The notes below the pieces were generated by a model. It ran no database searches, was not told the DNA's origin, and saw only the letters and a list, made by a program, of their open reading frames with translations. From the NCBI GenBank assembly GCA_041669225.1, contig JBAYBO010000017.1:1-22186 (forward strand): DNA of 22,186 bases, written 5' to 3'. The translations under genes were made by a program, and so were the position numbers. Shown here piece by piece: positions 7,378 through 14,907 of the stretch (positions are counted from its first letter, which is position 1; each line of letters opens with the position of its first letter). This DNA comes from UBA1424 sp041669225 (GTDB lineage Bacteria; Bacillota_I; Bacilli_A; RFN20; CAG-826).

Positions 7378-7830
7378 TTATTTGCTGGGAGCGAAAGCCA
7401 TTAAGCCTTCTAAAACACCACCAACTAAGAGCAGAACGCTCATGCCGATGACCGAACCACCGAGTTTGACACTTTCCGGATAGTTAGGATTAACTTGTCC
7501 AACGAGTGTCGGCATTAATAAGAAGATGATGCCGGCGGCGACAAAGAAGACGGCGATGACGGCCAAGAGAACTCTTTGTAACTTAAAAGGGATGAAAGCC
7601 GGAATAACTAGCAATGAACCAACCGCAAGCAACATAAAGGCAACGATAACAACGACTGATGGGAGGTTGCTGCCGTGTCCCCAGACGACTTGGTAGAAGT
7701 TACCGATGTTACTGGCAATACCGGTCCCGGTGTAGTTAGGAACATAAAGGGCAACGGCTGCGCCTAGGGGCCAAATGATACCGAGTAAGGCTAAGACGAG
7801 AATGTTAACGAATGGAATTAGTTTTTTCAT
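7378..7830 (-). CDS. Small four-helix membrane protein, function unknown
   Basis: The 150-residue product is almost entirely hydrophobic, with four segments at about residues 4-27, 57-78, 84-104 and 125-145 (numbered from the ATG). A loop of about 28 residues between helices 1 and 2 contains YVPNYTGTG and a short Trp-containing stretch and is probably outside. No catalytic motif is recognised. ATG at 7830 is chosen over TTG at 7836 because GGAG on the minus strand (about 7839-7842) is correctly spaced only for the ATG. It ends with TAA next to the bidirectional terminator. It stands alone, divergent from the metallophosphoesterase lipoprotein gene. Confidence 0.7.
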   Translation of the reverse strand: MKKLIPFVNILVLALLGIIWPLGAAVALYVPNYTGTGIASNIGNFYQVVWGHGSNLPSVVVIVAFMLLAVGSLLVIPAFIPFKLQRVLLAVIAVFFVAAGIIFLLMPTLVGQVNPNYPESVKLGGSVIGMSVLLLVGGVLEGLMAFAPSK

Positions 7831-7863
7831 ATTCAAGACTCCGTTTCTAGAAAATACAAATAA

Positions 7864-7869
7864 ATTGTA
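7864..7869 (-). promoter_or_regulatory. Candidate -10 box (TACAAT) for the small membrane protein
   Basis: On the minus strand TTGTTT, 18 bases, then TACAAT precedes the gene; transcription would begin about 27 bases before the ATG, leaving room for the GGAG ribosome-binding site. Confidence 0.4.
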
Positions 7870-7971
7870 TGCGAATTAATACTATACAAACAAGCGCTAA
7901 TTTTCAATAGATTGTTATTTTTAATAAATAAAAGTGTTTATCTCAACTCCAATTGTTTCTAAATTGTCGCT

Positions 7972-7999
7972 TTGAATAATGTTTCTTTGTCCTTATAAT
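7972..7999 (+). promoter_or_regulatory. Promoter of the metallophosphoesterase operon (TTGAAT-16-TATAAT)
   Basis: TTGAAT at 7972-7977 and a perfect TATAAT at 7994-7999 are 16 bases apart. Transcription from here would begin near 8006, downstream of the open frame's first possible start (7979), which supports ATG 8024 as the true start. Confidence 0.6.
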
Positions 8000-8023
8000 A
8001 ATATCGATACGAAAGGCACACAT

Positions 8024-9055
8024 ATGCATAGAATAAATAAAACTTTTTCCTCGCTCTTAGCCGTTTTTGCTCTTGCCTCATGCGCTGGAGGGACGGACAC
8101 CTTTACTTATTTAGATTATCAAAAACAGGATTTGGACTATGTGGAAGATTTTCGCGTGCTGCAAATGACTGACATTCACTTTGGACTGGCGACTAATTTC
8201 GCGGAAGAATGGGTATATTTTGATAATCTAATCAGCGAAGCTAATCCTGACATGATGGTTTTGACGGGCGATATGTTTATGAACGCCTCGGTCGATGTTG
8301 TTAACAAGCTCTATGACTATATCGACAGCAAGGATATTCCCTGGACGGTAACATTCGGTAATCATGACCGCCAAGGCTTTTATACTCCGCAGTTTATTCA
8401 AGGTCAAAAAACCTATGATAAATATGATAACTGCCTTTACATTGACCCAAACGATAATATTAGCGGACACGGTAATCACTATGTCAACATCATGTCTGGG
8501 ACGAACGTTGAGTGGCAAGTTATCATGCTTGATTCCGGTTCATATCATCTAAATGATGATGGCATGACTTATGATTATGACGTCATTCACGAAGATCAGA
8601 TTGCTTGGTACGAAAACGTCATTAAAGAAACAAATATTGCTCAATACGCAGTCGACGACTTTGATTTGCTGACACCCACACAGGTCATTCCTTCAATCGC
8701 TTTCTTTCACATTCCCTTACTTGAATACGTCGATGCCTGGGAAGCCTGGGTTGCCTCGGGATTTGATGAGGCGATGGGAAGTGGTGTCTATGAAGACTCC
8801 GGCGTCTATCATGGCTATTATAATTCCGGTTTCTTTGCTAAAGCAAAAGAACTAGGTTCGACCCGTGGCATGTATGTCGGACACGACCATACGAATGACT
8901 ATACGATTAATTATGAAGGCATCTATTTAAGTTATGGAGTTAAAACCGGAAGAGGTATTTACCATAACCCCGATATGATTGGTGGCCAGGTCATAACATT
9001 AGGAGATGACGGAACGGTCGGACTCGAACGTATTTTCGTCGCTTATGAGGAGTAA
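8024..9055 (+). CDS. Metallophosphoesterase lipoprotein (calcineurin-like)
   Basis: The 343-residue product begins with a lipoprotein signal: MHRINK, a hydrophobic core, and lipobox LASC with the lipidated Cys at residue 20. It should be anchored outside the membrane. The mature part is a calcineurin-like phosphoesterase with its metal-binding motifs in order: MTDIHFG (48-54), TGDMF (81-85), FGNHDR (111-116), an H in FFHIPL, and GHDHTND near the C-terminus. All dinuclear-metal ligands expected for an active enzyme are present. It resembles the extracellular Dcr2/purple-acid-like subgroup of phosphodiesterases/phosphatases, so phosphate or nucleotide scavenging is a reasonable guess. AAAGG is placed 9 bases before ATG 8024. 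The next gene starts 4 bases after the stop. Confidence 0.88.
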   Translation: MHRINKTFSSLLAVFALASCAGGTDTFTYLDYQKQDLDYVEDFRVLQMTDIHFGLATNFAEEWVYFDNLISEANPDMMVLTGDMFMNASVDVVNKLYDYIDSKDIPWTVTFGNHDRQGFYTPQFIQGQKTYDKYDNCLYIDPNDNISGHGNHYVNIMSGTNVEWQVIMLDSGSYHLNDDGMTYDYDVIHEDQIAWYENVIKETNIAQYAVDDFDLLTPTQVIPSIAFFHIPLLEYVDAWEAWVASGFDEAMGSGVYEDSGVYHGYYNSGFFAKAKELGSTRGMYVGHDHTNDYTINYEGIYLSYGVKTGRGIYHNPDMIGGQVITLGDDGTVGLERIFVAYEE

Positions 9056-9059
9056 GAAC

Positions 9060-9986
9060 ATGAAAACAAAATCACTATTTCTCATTACTAACACTCTTCT
9101 ATATTTCTTTGCTGGTATTTCCGCATTCTTCTTCATCATGGTTATCTTTACCGATGCCATTAACGATTTCAGAATGTTTTTTAACTATCTTCCCCTTTAC
9201 ATCACGTTAATTCTTCCTATCTATGCCTTGATTGCCGTTAATCGCATCGCTAAAGTTGATAGCGATAATTTAAAGCTAAGAAAGATAAAGATTCATGCCT
9301 TAATTCTAAGCGTGATAAGCGTTGTTGCTTTAGGGTATGGTTTGATTAACACATTCGTTTCCTTTGGTGGGAACTTCTTAGCGGGTGGTCCGTCTAAATA
9401 TTTCCCCCTTTCTTTTTTGATTCTTAATCTTCTTTTTGTCCTGATTGGTGTCTATATTTTATTCGTTTTTAGAAACGAAAAATGTGTAGCTGAAACGAAA
9501 GTAAAAAGCGGAGTGTTAAAAGTTATGGCAGATGTTTTAAAACATCTATTCCTCCTTTTTGCTTTATATTTCTTAGGCACTTTCGCCTTTAGTTTTTATA
9601 GTTTTGACTTAAGTCTTAACCACATATGGGGAACGCTTCCTCTATATCTTTTGTTTGTCATCCCCTCATTAATCATCATCACTAACGAAATCATCAAAGC
9701 ATGTGCCACTTTTGAAAAGCAAAAAAGCGCTCGCTTCATACTCGGTTTGTGCGGACTGGGACTAACACTCGTCCTTGGCGTCTGGATGTTTATCTATATG
9801 AACGCATATCCCAATTTCGTCGTCGAAGCAATGACAGCAAGTTTCGCCGTTGATTTTGCTATTTCTGCGAACCTCGGACCAGTTCTTAGTTTTGTAATTA
9901 GTCTTATTCCTGCTATTTATTTAATCGTCGGTTATTTAATTCCCAACTATATTCCAATTTACAAGAAAAGACAGAATAAGGGATAA
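9060..9986 (+). CDS. Polytopic membrane protein, function unknown
   Basis: The 308-residue product has about eight hydrophobic segments (roughly residues 7-29, 37-58, 73-93, 110-133, 160-180, 190-212, 225-247 and 268-293). There is a longer polar loop around 134-158 (FRNEKCVAETKVKSG). No transporter signature or catalytic motif is recognised. ATG 9060 is chosen because GAGGAG (9047-9052), formed by the last codons of the preceding gene, is the ribosome-binding site; a longer frame from 9006 would overlap that gene by 50 bases and adds a non-hydrophobic leader. The 4-base spacing indicates an operon with the phosphoesterase lipoprotein, and perhaps a functional pair at the membrane. Confidence 0.75.
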   Translation: MKTKSLFLITNTLLYFFAGISAFFFIMVIFTDAINDFRMFFNYLPLYITLILPIYALIAVNRIAKVDSDNLKLRKIKIHALILSVISVVALGYGLINTFVSFGGNFLAGGPSKYFPLSFLILNLLFVLIGVYILFVFRNEKCVAETKVKSGVLKVMADVLKHLFLLFALYFLGTFAFSFYSFDLSLNHIWGTLPLYLLFVIPSLIIITNEIIKACATFEKQKSARFILGLCGLGLTLVLGVWMFIYMNAYPNFVVEAMTASFAVDFAISANLGPVLSFVISLIPAIYLIVGYLIPNYIPIYKKRQNKG

Positions 9987-10024
9987 TTAGACCTTATCAT
10001 CAACTATTTTCCACCATACTAATT

Positions 10025-10048
10025 ACCGCTTAAATGGCGGTCTTTTAT
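10025..10048 (+). terminator. Rho-independent terminator after the phosphoesterase operon
   Basis: ACCGC (10025-10029), a 7-base loop and GCGGT (10037-10041) are followed by CTTTTATT. The stem is short but GC-rich relative to its surroundings and lies about 40 bases after the stop. Confidence 0.6.
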
Positions 10049-10086
10049 TAAAAATAACCTTCTTGCTTCTTTTTATATTTATTCAT

Positions 10087-10094
10087 GCTATATT
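10087..10094 (+). promoter_or_regulatory. Extended -10 promoter candidate for the endonuclease gene
   Basis: GCTATATT follows a T at 10086, giving TGCTATATT, an extended -10 element. TTGCTT at 10063-10068 is 20 bases upstream, too far for an ideal -35. Transcription would start near 10101, leaving the AGAAGGA ribosome-binding site in a short leader. Confidence 0.4.
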
Positions 10095-10123
10095 AGACCT
10101 GTTGCGCCCCAGAAGGAATGACC

Positions 10124-12340
10124 ATGAAAAAAACAATAATAACAATTCTATCCACCTTTACTCTAATGTTAACTGCCGGAATGAGTGCTGCTTCTTTTTC
10201 AACCCAAGAAGTTTCGGCCACAACGGTACTCACGACGAGATCATCTGATCAGTATATTGCCAATTACTATTCAAGTATAAGTCAAAGTCAAACTGGAACA
10301 GCTCTCGCCTCGAGTCTTGAAAGTCTTTTAAAATCAGAAAGAAATAATTCTTTTTCTTATAATTCATTGCAAACATCGGCATTTCAATACACTGACGTCG
10401 ATCCTTTACGTCCTAATGGCGGTTACATTGTTAGTTTTTATTCCGGAACTCCGGTCAACGGATATTCTGGCATGAATAAAGAACACACGTGGCCTGATTC
10501 GCATGGCGGGGGCAAAATTGATAATGATCCTCACGTCATTCGTCCGACCCTTACGAGCGAAAACTCTGCTCGCGGAAACCAGTACTTTGCCGCACCTCCG
10601 AATGCTGGTTGGGATCCAGCCTCTTTTGACAATCCCAAATATCGTGGCATCGCCGCTCGAATCATTTTTTATGGCGCGACCATCGGCAAAAGCGCAGGAC
10701 TCATTCTTGAAGACGTCGGTCGCGGCCAGGCGAGCGGAACAGGAAATCGCATGGGTAAACTTGGTGATCTTTTGATATGGAACCTTCAATATCCTGTTGA
10801 TCAAAGCGAAATTATTCGCAACGAAACGCTTGATATTTCCTTGAATTATAATCGTAATCCCTTTATTGATGACCCTTCATATGCCTGCCGGATTTGGGGC
10901 GGAACTAACGCTAATACGCAAAGTATATGTGCTGCTTCTGCGATTGCTCCAACAGCAATTAGTGTTTCACCATCTTCAGCCAGCGTTAATATTGATTCAA
11001 CCGTAAATTTGTCAGTTAATGTAACGCCGAGTAACGCAAATTCAAGTGTAACTTGGTCGAGTAATAATACCAGTGTCGCAACCGTAAGCAATGGTGTCGT
11101 CACACCCGTCAATGTCGGACAAGCGATTATCACGGCACGTTCCACAGTAAATGCAAATATTTATAACACGGCGACAATAACGGTTACGAATGATCCAGTT
11201 CCGGTCACATCGATTAGTTTAAATAAACAAAGTGCAAATATTGTGCTTGGCAATTCAATGTCGCTGACAGCAAGTGTTTTACCAAACAATGCCTCAAATA
11301 AAAATATTACTTGGTCAACGACTAATTCCAGTGTCGCCAGTGTGACGCAGCAAGGACTTGTAAGCGCCAATAATATTGGAAGCGCGACGATTATTGCCGA
11401 AACCCTTGACGGTGGGTATAAGGCTCAGGCAGTTATCTCCGTGACTCAAGAGCCGGAAACAACCTCGATTCGTGGATTATTTCATAATGACAATAATACG
11501 AATAGTGGTGGTGAAGGTGGCGTTAATGCCACAAACATGAACCATGGACTAGCAACATCCAACGCTTTAGGTTTTGGCGGAACCGAAGTTATTAGTAGCC
11601 TTGTAAGCGCGACTCAGGGGTATTTCCCGCGTAGCGGTGGTTTAGCTTTGGGCTCCTCGAGTAATTCCGGCTCGCTTACGATTAACCTCAATAATAGCTA
11701 TCATGCCTTAAAAGTCGAAGCGTACTTTAACAATGCCGGTAAAGGCAATACAGTATCGAGCATAACTGGTTCGACTGCAGTCATCTCTTCGATAAATGGA
11801 ACAGCGGGGACAGCTTATTCTAATCCGACTGATGCCACACCTTATGTTGTTGAATTTGTTGAGCCTACCAGTTCGATTACTATCACGACAAGCGCGCGTG
11901 TCGCTCTTGTAGAATTAGTTGTCTATTACGGAAGCGAAAGCACGAGTTTAAGCGATGCTTTTGCCTGGGCTGATGCTTTTCTTGCTAATACTGATTCGGC
12001 TTGTCTTAATCAAACTAAAGCCGCTTTTGAGGCAGTTTGGCCATCCTTGACCAATAGTTATAATGCATTAAGCGAAGATGCGAAGATAATTATTACTGGA
12101 AGTGTAGCGTATGATCAAGGAAACGCCATCGAAGAAAGCTTGGCGCGTTATCGTCAAATCGTCAGCAAATATCAGATGAGTAATTTCCTTAGCATCAGCG
12201 GTCTTTCATCGACCAACAATTCAATCTATGCAAATAACAATTCTGGTTTCGTCATTTTGATTGTAATCGTTAACGTTATCGCCATTTCTACATTGGTGTT
12301 TTTTATCAAAAAGGGTAGAAGAAATAAATATTACAATTAG
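10124..12340 (+). CDS. Secreted endonuclease I (EndA/NucM type) with two Ig-like domains and a C-terminal membrane anchor
   Basis: The 738-residue product has a signal peptide (residues 1-33), then an endonuclease I domain (about 45-265) with the catalytic motif KEHTWPDSHGG (His121), D-x-HVIRPTLTSENSARGN and YNRNPFIDDP. Two Big_2-type bacterial Ig-like domains follow (about 275-355 and 360-442), each with the typical WSxxNxSVAxV core. A Ser/Thr/Gly-rich beta-rich segment (about 445-600), a helical segment (about 605-690; AWADAFLANTDSACLNQTK) and a terminal membrane helix with a basic tail (about 706-738) complete it. It should be a surface-tethered nuclease degrading DNA/RNA, plausibly for nucleotide scavenging. 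ATG 10124 is chosen over 10118, which abuts the AGAAGGA ribosome-binding site. It ends with TAG. Confidence 0.9.
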   Translation: MKKTIITILSTFTLMLTAGMSAASFSTQEVSATTVLTTRSSDQYIANYYSSISQSQTGTALASSLESLLKSERNNSFSYNSLQTSAFQYTDVDPLRPNGGYIVSFYSGTPVNGYSGMNKEHTWPDSHGGGKIDNDPHVIRPTLTSENSARGNQYFAAPPNAGWDPASFDNPKYRGIAARIIFYGATIGKSAGLILEDVGRGQASGTGNRMGKLGDLLIWNLQYPVDQSEIIRNETLDISLNYNRNPFIDDPSYACRIWGGTNANTQSICAASAIAPTAISVSPSSASVNIDSTVNLSVNVTPSNANSSVTWSSNNTSVATVSNGVVTPVNVGQAIITARSTVNANIYNTATITVTNDPVPVTSISLNKQSANIVLGNSMSLTASVLPNNASNKNITWSTTNSSVASVTQQGLVSANNIGSATIIAETLDGGYKAQAVISVTQEPETTSIRGLFHNDNNTNSGGEGGVNATNMNHGLATSNALGFGGTEVISSLVSATQGYFPRSGGLALGSSSNSGSLTINLNNSYHALKVEAYFNNAGKGNTVSSITGSTAVISSINGTAGTAYSNPTDATPYVVEFVEPTSSITITTSARVALVELVVYYGSESTSLSDAFAWADAFLANTDSACLNQTKAAFEAVWPSLTNSYNALSEDAKIIITGSVAYDQGNAIEESLARYRQIVSKYQMSNFLSISGLSSTNNSIYANNNSGFVILIVIVNVIAISTLVFFIKKGRRNKYYN

Positions 12341-12382
12341 TCATAATCAACATCCATAATGATTGATCAATTATCGATCTTA

Positions 12383-12412
12383 TTGATAAGCGTGTAAATA
12401 TCTTGCAATAAT
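12383..12412 (+). promoter_or_regulatory. Promoter candidate for the rimP-nusA-infB operon (TTGATA-18-AATAAT)
   Basis: TTGATA at 12383-12388 and AATAAT at 12407-12412 each match consensus at 5 of 6 positions with 18 bases between. Transcription would begin near 12419, giving a leader of about 118 bases that contains three hairpins before rimP. Confidence 0.5.
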
Positions 12413-12439
12413 TTTTCTCTCGCATTATTATTGACTACG

Positions 12440-12515
12440 CGAACAGAATCGTGTTCGTATCCGGGTTCTCCCGGAACAACTCTTAAGCAAAAGAGTGGCC
12501 GCAAGACCACTCTTT
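12440..12515 (+). promoter_or_regulatory. Structured 5' leader of rimP with an attenuator-like hairpin
   Basis: Three perfect hairpins follow each other: CGAACA/TGTTCG (12440-12457, 6-base loop), TCCGGG-TTCT-CCCGGA (12460-12475) and AAAGAGTGG/CCACTCTTT (12490-12515, 8-base loop). The AAGAGT arm of the third (12491-12496) can instead pair with ACTCTT at 12479-12484, so the last two pairings exclude each other. The tail GTCTTCTT is only moderately U-rich. The rimP ribosome-binding site begins 9 bases later. NusA is known to affect hairpin-dependent termination, so autoregulation of the operon is a plausible inference. Confidence 0.5.
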
Positions 12516-12536
12516 GTCTTCTTAAAGGAGGTAGCT

Positions 12537-12995
12537 ATGGCCGTTAAAGATGTCGTCACAAGTCTAATTGAACCCCAGCTAAAGATTGTTGGTTATAATT
12601 TAGCCAGCGTCTCTTTCCGTAAGGAAGGAAGCAATTATGTCCTGCGCGTGGTCATCGATAAAGATGGACCGGTGAGCATGGATGATATCGTCCGCGCTGG
12701 TGATTTGATTAGTCCGTTACTTGACGAAGCCGATCCGATTAAAACATCATACATGCTTGATGTCACCTCGCTTGGTGCTGAAAAACCGCTTCAACTTGAG
12801 AGCCTAGAGCGTTACGTCAATGAACGCGTTTATCTCGGCCTTCATGAAGCCCTCGACAAAAAGAATGCCCTCGAAGGTGTTCTATTAAGCGTTAGCAAAG
12901 AAGACGTTACCATTAAATTAGACAACAAAAAGAAAGGAAACTTGACAATTAAACGCGACTTAATCGCTAATGCGCGTTTAGCCATCAAATTTTAG
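12537..12995 (+). CDS. rimP: Ribosome maturation factor RimP
   Basis: RimP assists maturation of the 30S subunit. The 152-residue length is typical. The N-terminal alpha/beta domain runs through LRVVIDKDGPVSMDDIVRAGDLISPLLDEADPI and into YMLDVTSLGAEKPLQ, which corresponds to the family's E-V-S-S-P-G-x-x-R-P-L signature; the C-terminal SH3-like domain begins around residue 90 (YVNERVYLGL). The central S-P-G-hh-R is changed to S-L-G-A-E-K, so the motif is divergent. ATG 12537 has a perfect AAAGGAGG (12524-12531); an in-frame GTG at 12495 lies inside a leader hairpin and is not used. First gene of the operon, 12 bases before nusA. Confidence 0.95.
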   Translation: MAVKDVVTSLIEPQLKIVGYNLASVSFRKEGSNYVLRVVIDKDGPVSMDDIVRAGDLISPLLDEADPIKTSYMLDVTSLGAEKPLQLESLERYVNERVYLGLHEALDKKNALEGVLLSVSKEDVTIKLDNKKKGNLTIKRDLIANARLAIKF

Positions 12996-13007
12996 GAGAA
13001 AGACATT

Positions 13008-14615
13008 ATGATTAACGCAGCTCAATTTTTTGAAGCCCTCGACCAATTAGAAGTCCAAAAAGGCATTTCTAAGGAAAGCATTTTAACCGCTTTACGCGAA
13101 GCAATGAAAAAGGCCTTGGTCAAACAACTCGGCGGTGGTGATGACGCCGTTATCGATGTCATCATCGATGAAGAAACCGCCAAGATCGAAATGTACATCG
13201 TTAAGAAAGTCGTCGAAGAAGTCGAAGACGACTATTTGGAAATCAGTCTTAACGAAGCACACAAATTCGATAAGAAATACAATGTCGGCGATGATTACAA
13301 AATCTACGTCAACATTCAGGATCTAAGCAAGCTATTCGCGATGACCGTTAAATCGGTTTTGCACCAAAAACTCGCCGAAGCCGAAAAAGCCGCTCTTTAT
13401 GTCACTTATAAAGACAAGATTGGCGAGATGATTACCGGTGTTGTCGAAAAAGCCGACGAACGCTCTGTCATCGTTAATATCGGACGGACATCAGTCTATC
13501 TAAGCAACCGTGAATTAATCGGCGAGGAAACATTTAATCTTGGCGACACAATTCGCTTATACGTCTCTGACGTTTCTTCAAACGAAAAAGGTGCTCAAAT
13601 CGTCGTCACCAGAAGTGATGCTGGATTTTTAAGACGTATCTTCGAAGAAGAAATTCACGAAATTTATGATGGTACCGTCATTATTAAAGATATCGCCCGT
13701 GAAGCCGGCACCCGTAGTAAAGTCGCCGTCTTTAGTCATGATCCAAACGTTGATCCCACCGGGGCCTGTATTGGCATGGATGGCATCCGCGTTAAGAAAA
13801 TCTTAGGCCAATTAGGCAACGCCCGCGATAAGGAAAAGATTGATATTATTCAATATCACGAAGATCCGGCTCTTTATATCGTCGAAGCCTTACGTCCGGC
13901 GACCGTCGTTGGCGTTCAACTCGATAAAGAAGAACATTCAGCTATTGCTGTTGTTAAAGACGAGCAGCTATCCTTAGCCATCGGCCGTAAAGGCGCGAAT
14001 GCCCGTTTAGCTAATAAATTAACGGGTTGGAAGATCGATATTAAGGAAGAAGCAATCGCCAAAGAAATGGCCATTGAATACTTAAATGTTGAAGAATTAC
14101 ATCAAAGACACGCTGATCAACTCAAAGCCGAAGCATATCAACGCTATATCGATTCGATTAAGCCGACACCGAAAGATGTCGTTGTTGAAAAGCCAGTAGC
14201 GACCGAAGTGTCAAGCGCGCCTGTGAGCGAAGAAATACCAGTCGTTCAAGAAACTTCCGCCCCAGTTGTCGAAGAGATAAAAGCAGTGGAAGAACCAGTC
14301 AAGGTTACCAATATTAAGATTACGACTGATCTTGAAACTTTAGAGCGCGAACTCGAAAATCAAAAAGAGAGAAATAAAGTTAAGCCAGTCAGAACAAAAA
14401 GACCACGGAAGATTTCCGATGACGAAGTCAAGAGCGAAGAAAAAGACGAAAAACCATATGTTGCTCCTGACGCCGATAACAAACCATACATGCAAATTTA
14501 TTCCGAAGAAGAATTGGCTGAACTTGAAAAAGAGGCCGATAAGCGTCCTGATGATGCCGTCGAAGAAGAAATTGATTACGATGAATACGATGCCTATTAC
14601 GATGATGAGGAATAA
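13008..14615 (+). CDS. nusA: Transcription termination/antitermination factor NusA with a long acidic C-terminal tail
   Basis: NusA binds RNA polymerase and nascent RNA and controls pausing and termination. Domain order: RNAP-binding N-terminal domain (1-125), S1 (about 135-202; GEMITGVVEKADERSVIVNI), KH1 (about 205-280), KH2 (about 285-350; SLAIGRKGANARLANKLTGWK). The tail from about 365 to 535 is Pro/Val/Glu-rich, then basic (VKPVRTKRPRK), then strongly acidic (DYDEYDAYYDDEE). At 535 residues it is about 160 longer than B. subtilis NusA and close to mycoplasma NusA proteins, which also carry C-terminal extensions; in Mycoplasma pneumoniae NusA bridges RNA polymerase and ribosome. The KH1 GxxG loop reads GMDG, without its usual basic residue. 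GGAG precedes the ATG. Confidence 0.96.
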   Translation: MINAAQFFEALDQLEVQKGISKESILTALREAMKKALVKQLGGGDDAVIDVIIDEETAKIEMYIVKKVVEEVEDDYLEISLNEAHKFDKKYNVGDDYKIYVNIQDLSKLFAMTVKSVLHQKLAEAEKAALYVTYKDKIGEMITGVVEKADERSVIVNIGRTSVYLSNRELIGEETFNLGDTIRLYVSDVSSNEKGAQIVVTRSDAGFLRRIFEEEIHEIYDGTVIIKDIAREAGTRSKVAVFSHDPNVDPTGACIGMDGIRVKKILGQLGNARDKEKIDIIQYHEDPALYIVEALRPATVVGVQLDKEEHSAIAVVKDEQLSLAIGRKGANARLANKLTGWKIDIKEEAIAKEMAIEYLNVEELHQRHADQLKAEAYQRYIDSIKPTPKDVVVEKPVATEVSSAPVSEEIPVVQETSAPVVEEIKAVEEPVKVTNIKITTDLETLERELENQKERNKVKPVRTKRPRKISDDEVKSEEKDEKPYVAPDADNKPYMQIYSEEELAELEKEADKRPDDAVEEEIDYDEYDAYYDDEE

Positions 14616-14655
14616 TCTTTATTAACCGACCAAAAAAAGAAAGGATGTGATGCGA

Positions 14656-14907
14656 ATGAAAAAGATTCCGATGCGCCGCTGTTTGGCCACAAATCAAATG
14701 CTTCCGAAAAAGGAACTACTTCGCATCGTCAAAACACCGACGGGCGAAGTTGTCATCGACTTGACTGGAAAAGTTAATGGTCATGGTGCTTATCTAAGAA
14801 AAGATCCCGACGTATTCGCTCTAGCGAAGCGCCGCCGTCTTCTCGATAAGGCGCTTGACGCTGCCGTCGCTGATGAAGTTTACGATTCGCTTAACAAATA
14901 CTTATGA
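14656..14907 (+). CDS. rnpM: YlxR/RnpM family RNA-binding protein
   Basis: The 83-residue product is the small YlxR protein encoded between nusA and infB in Firmicutes; the B. subtilis member (RnpM) binds RNase P RNA and modulates its activity. Motifs: IPMRRCLATNQMLPKKELLRIVKTPTGEVVIDLTGK, then GHGAYLRKD where the family has GRGAY, so the central Arg is His here. ATG 14656 is chosen over GTG 14647 and ATG 14650 because AAGGATGTGAT (14641-14651) matches an extended anti-SD complement and would be wrongly spaced for the earlier codons. It ends with TGA that overlaps the ATG of ylxQ (ATGA), implying translational coupling. Confidence 0.9.
   Translation: MKKIPMRRCLATNQMLPKKELLRIVKTPTGEVVIDLTGKVNGHGAYLRKDPDVFALAKRRRLLDKALDAAVADEVYDSLNKYL

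Noticed and set aside
10406..10804. Minus-strand open frame within the endonuclease domain
   Set aside because: It is antisense to the catalytic domain with its clear motif; composition is not protein-like.
12495..12536. Longer rimP start at GTG 12495
   Set aside because: It lies within a leader hairpin with no ribosome-binding site, while ATG 12537 has a perfect one and matches family length.
14419..14697. Overlapping open frames in other frames across the nusA tail
   Set aside because: They arise from repetitive GAA/GAT codons of the acidic tail and lack start signals or conserved features.
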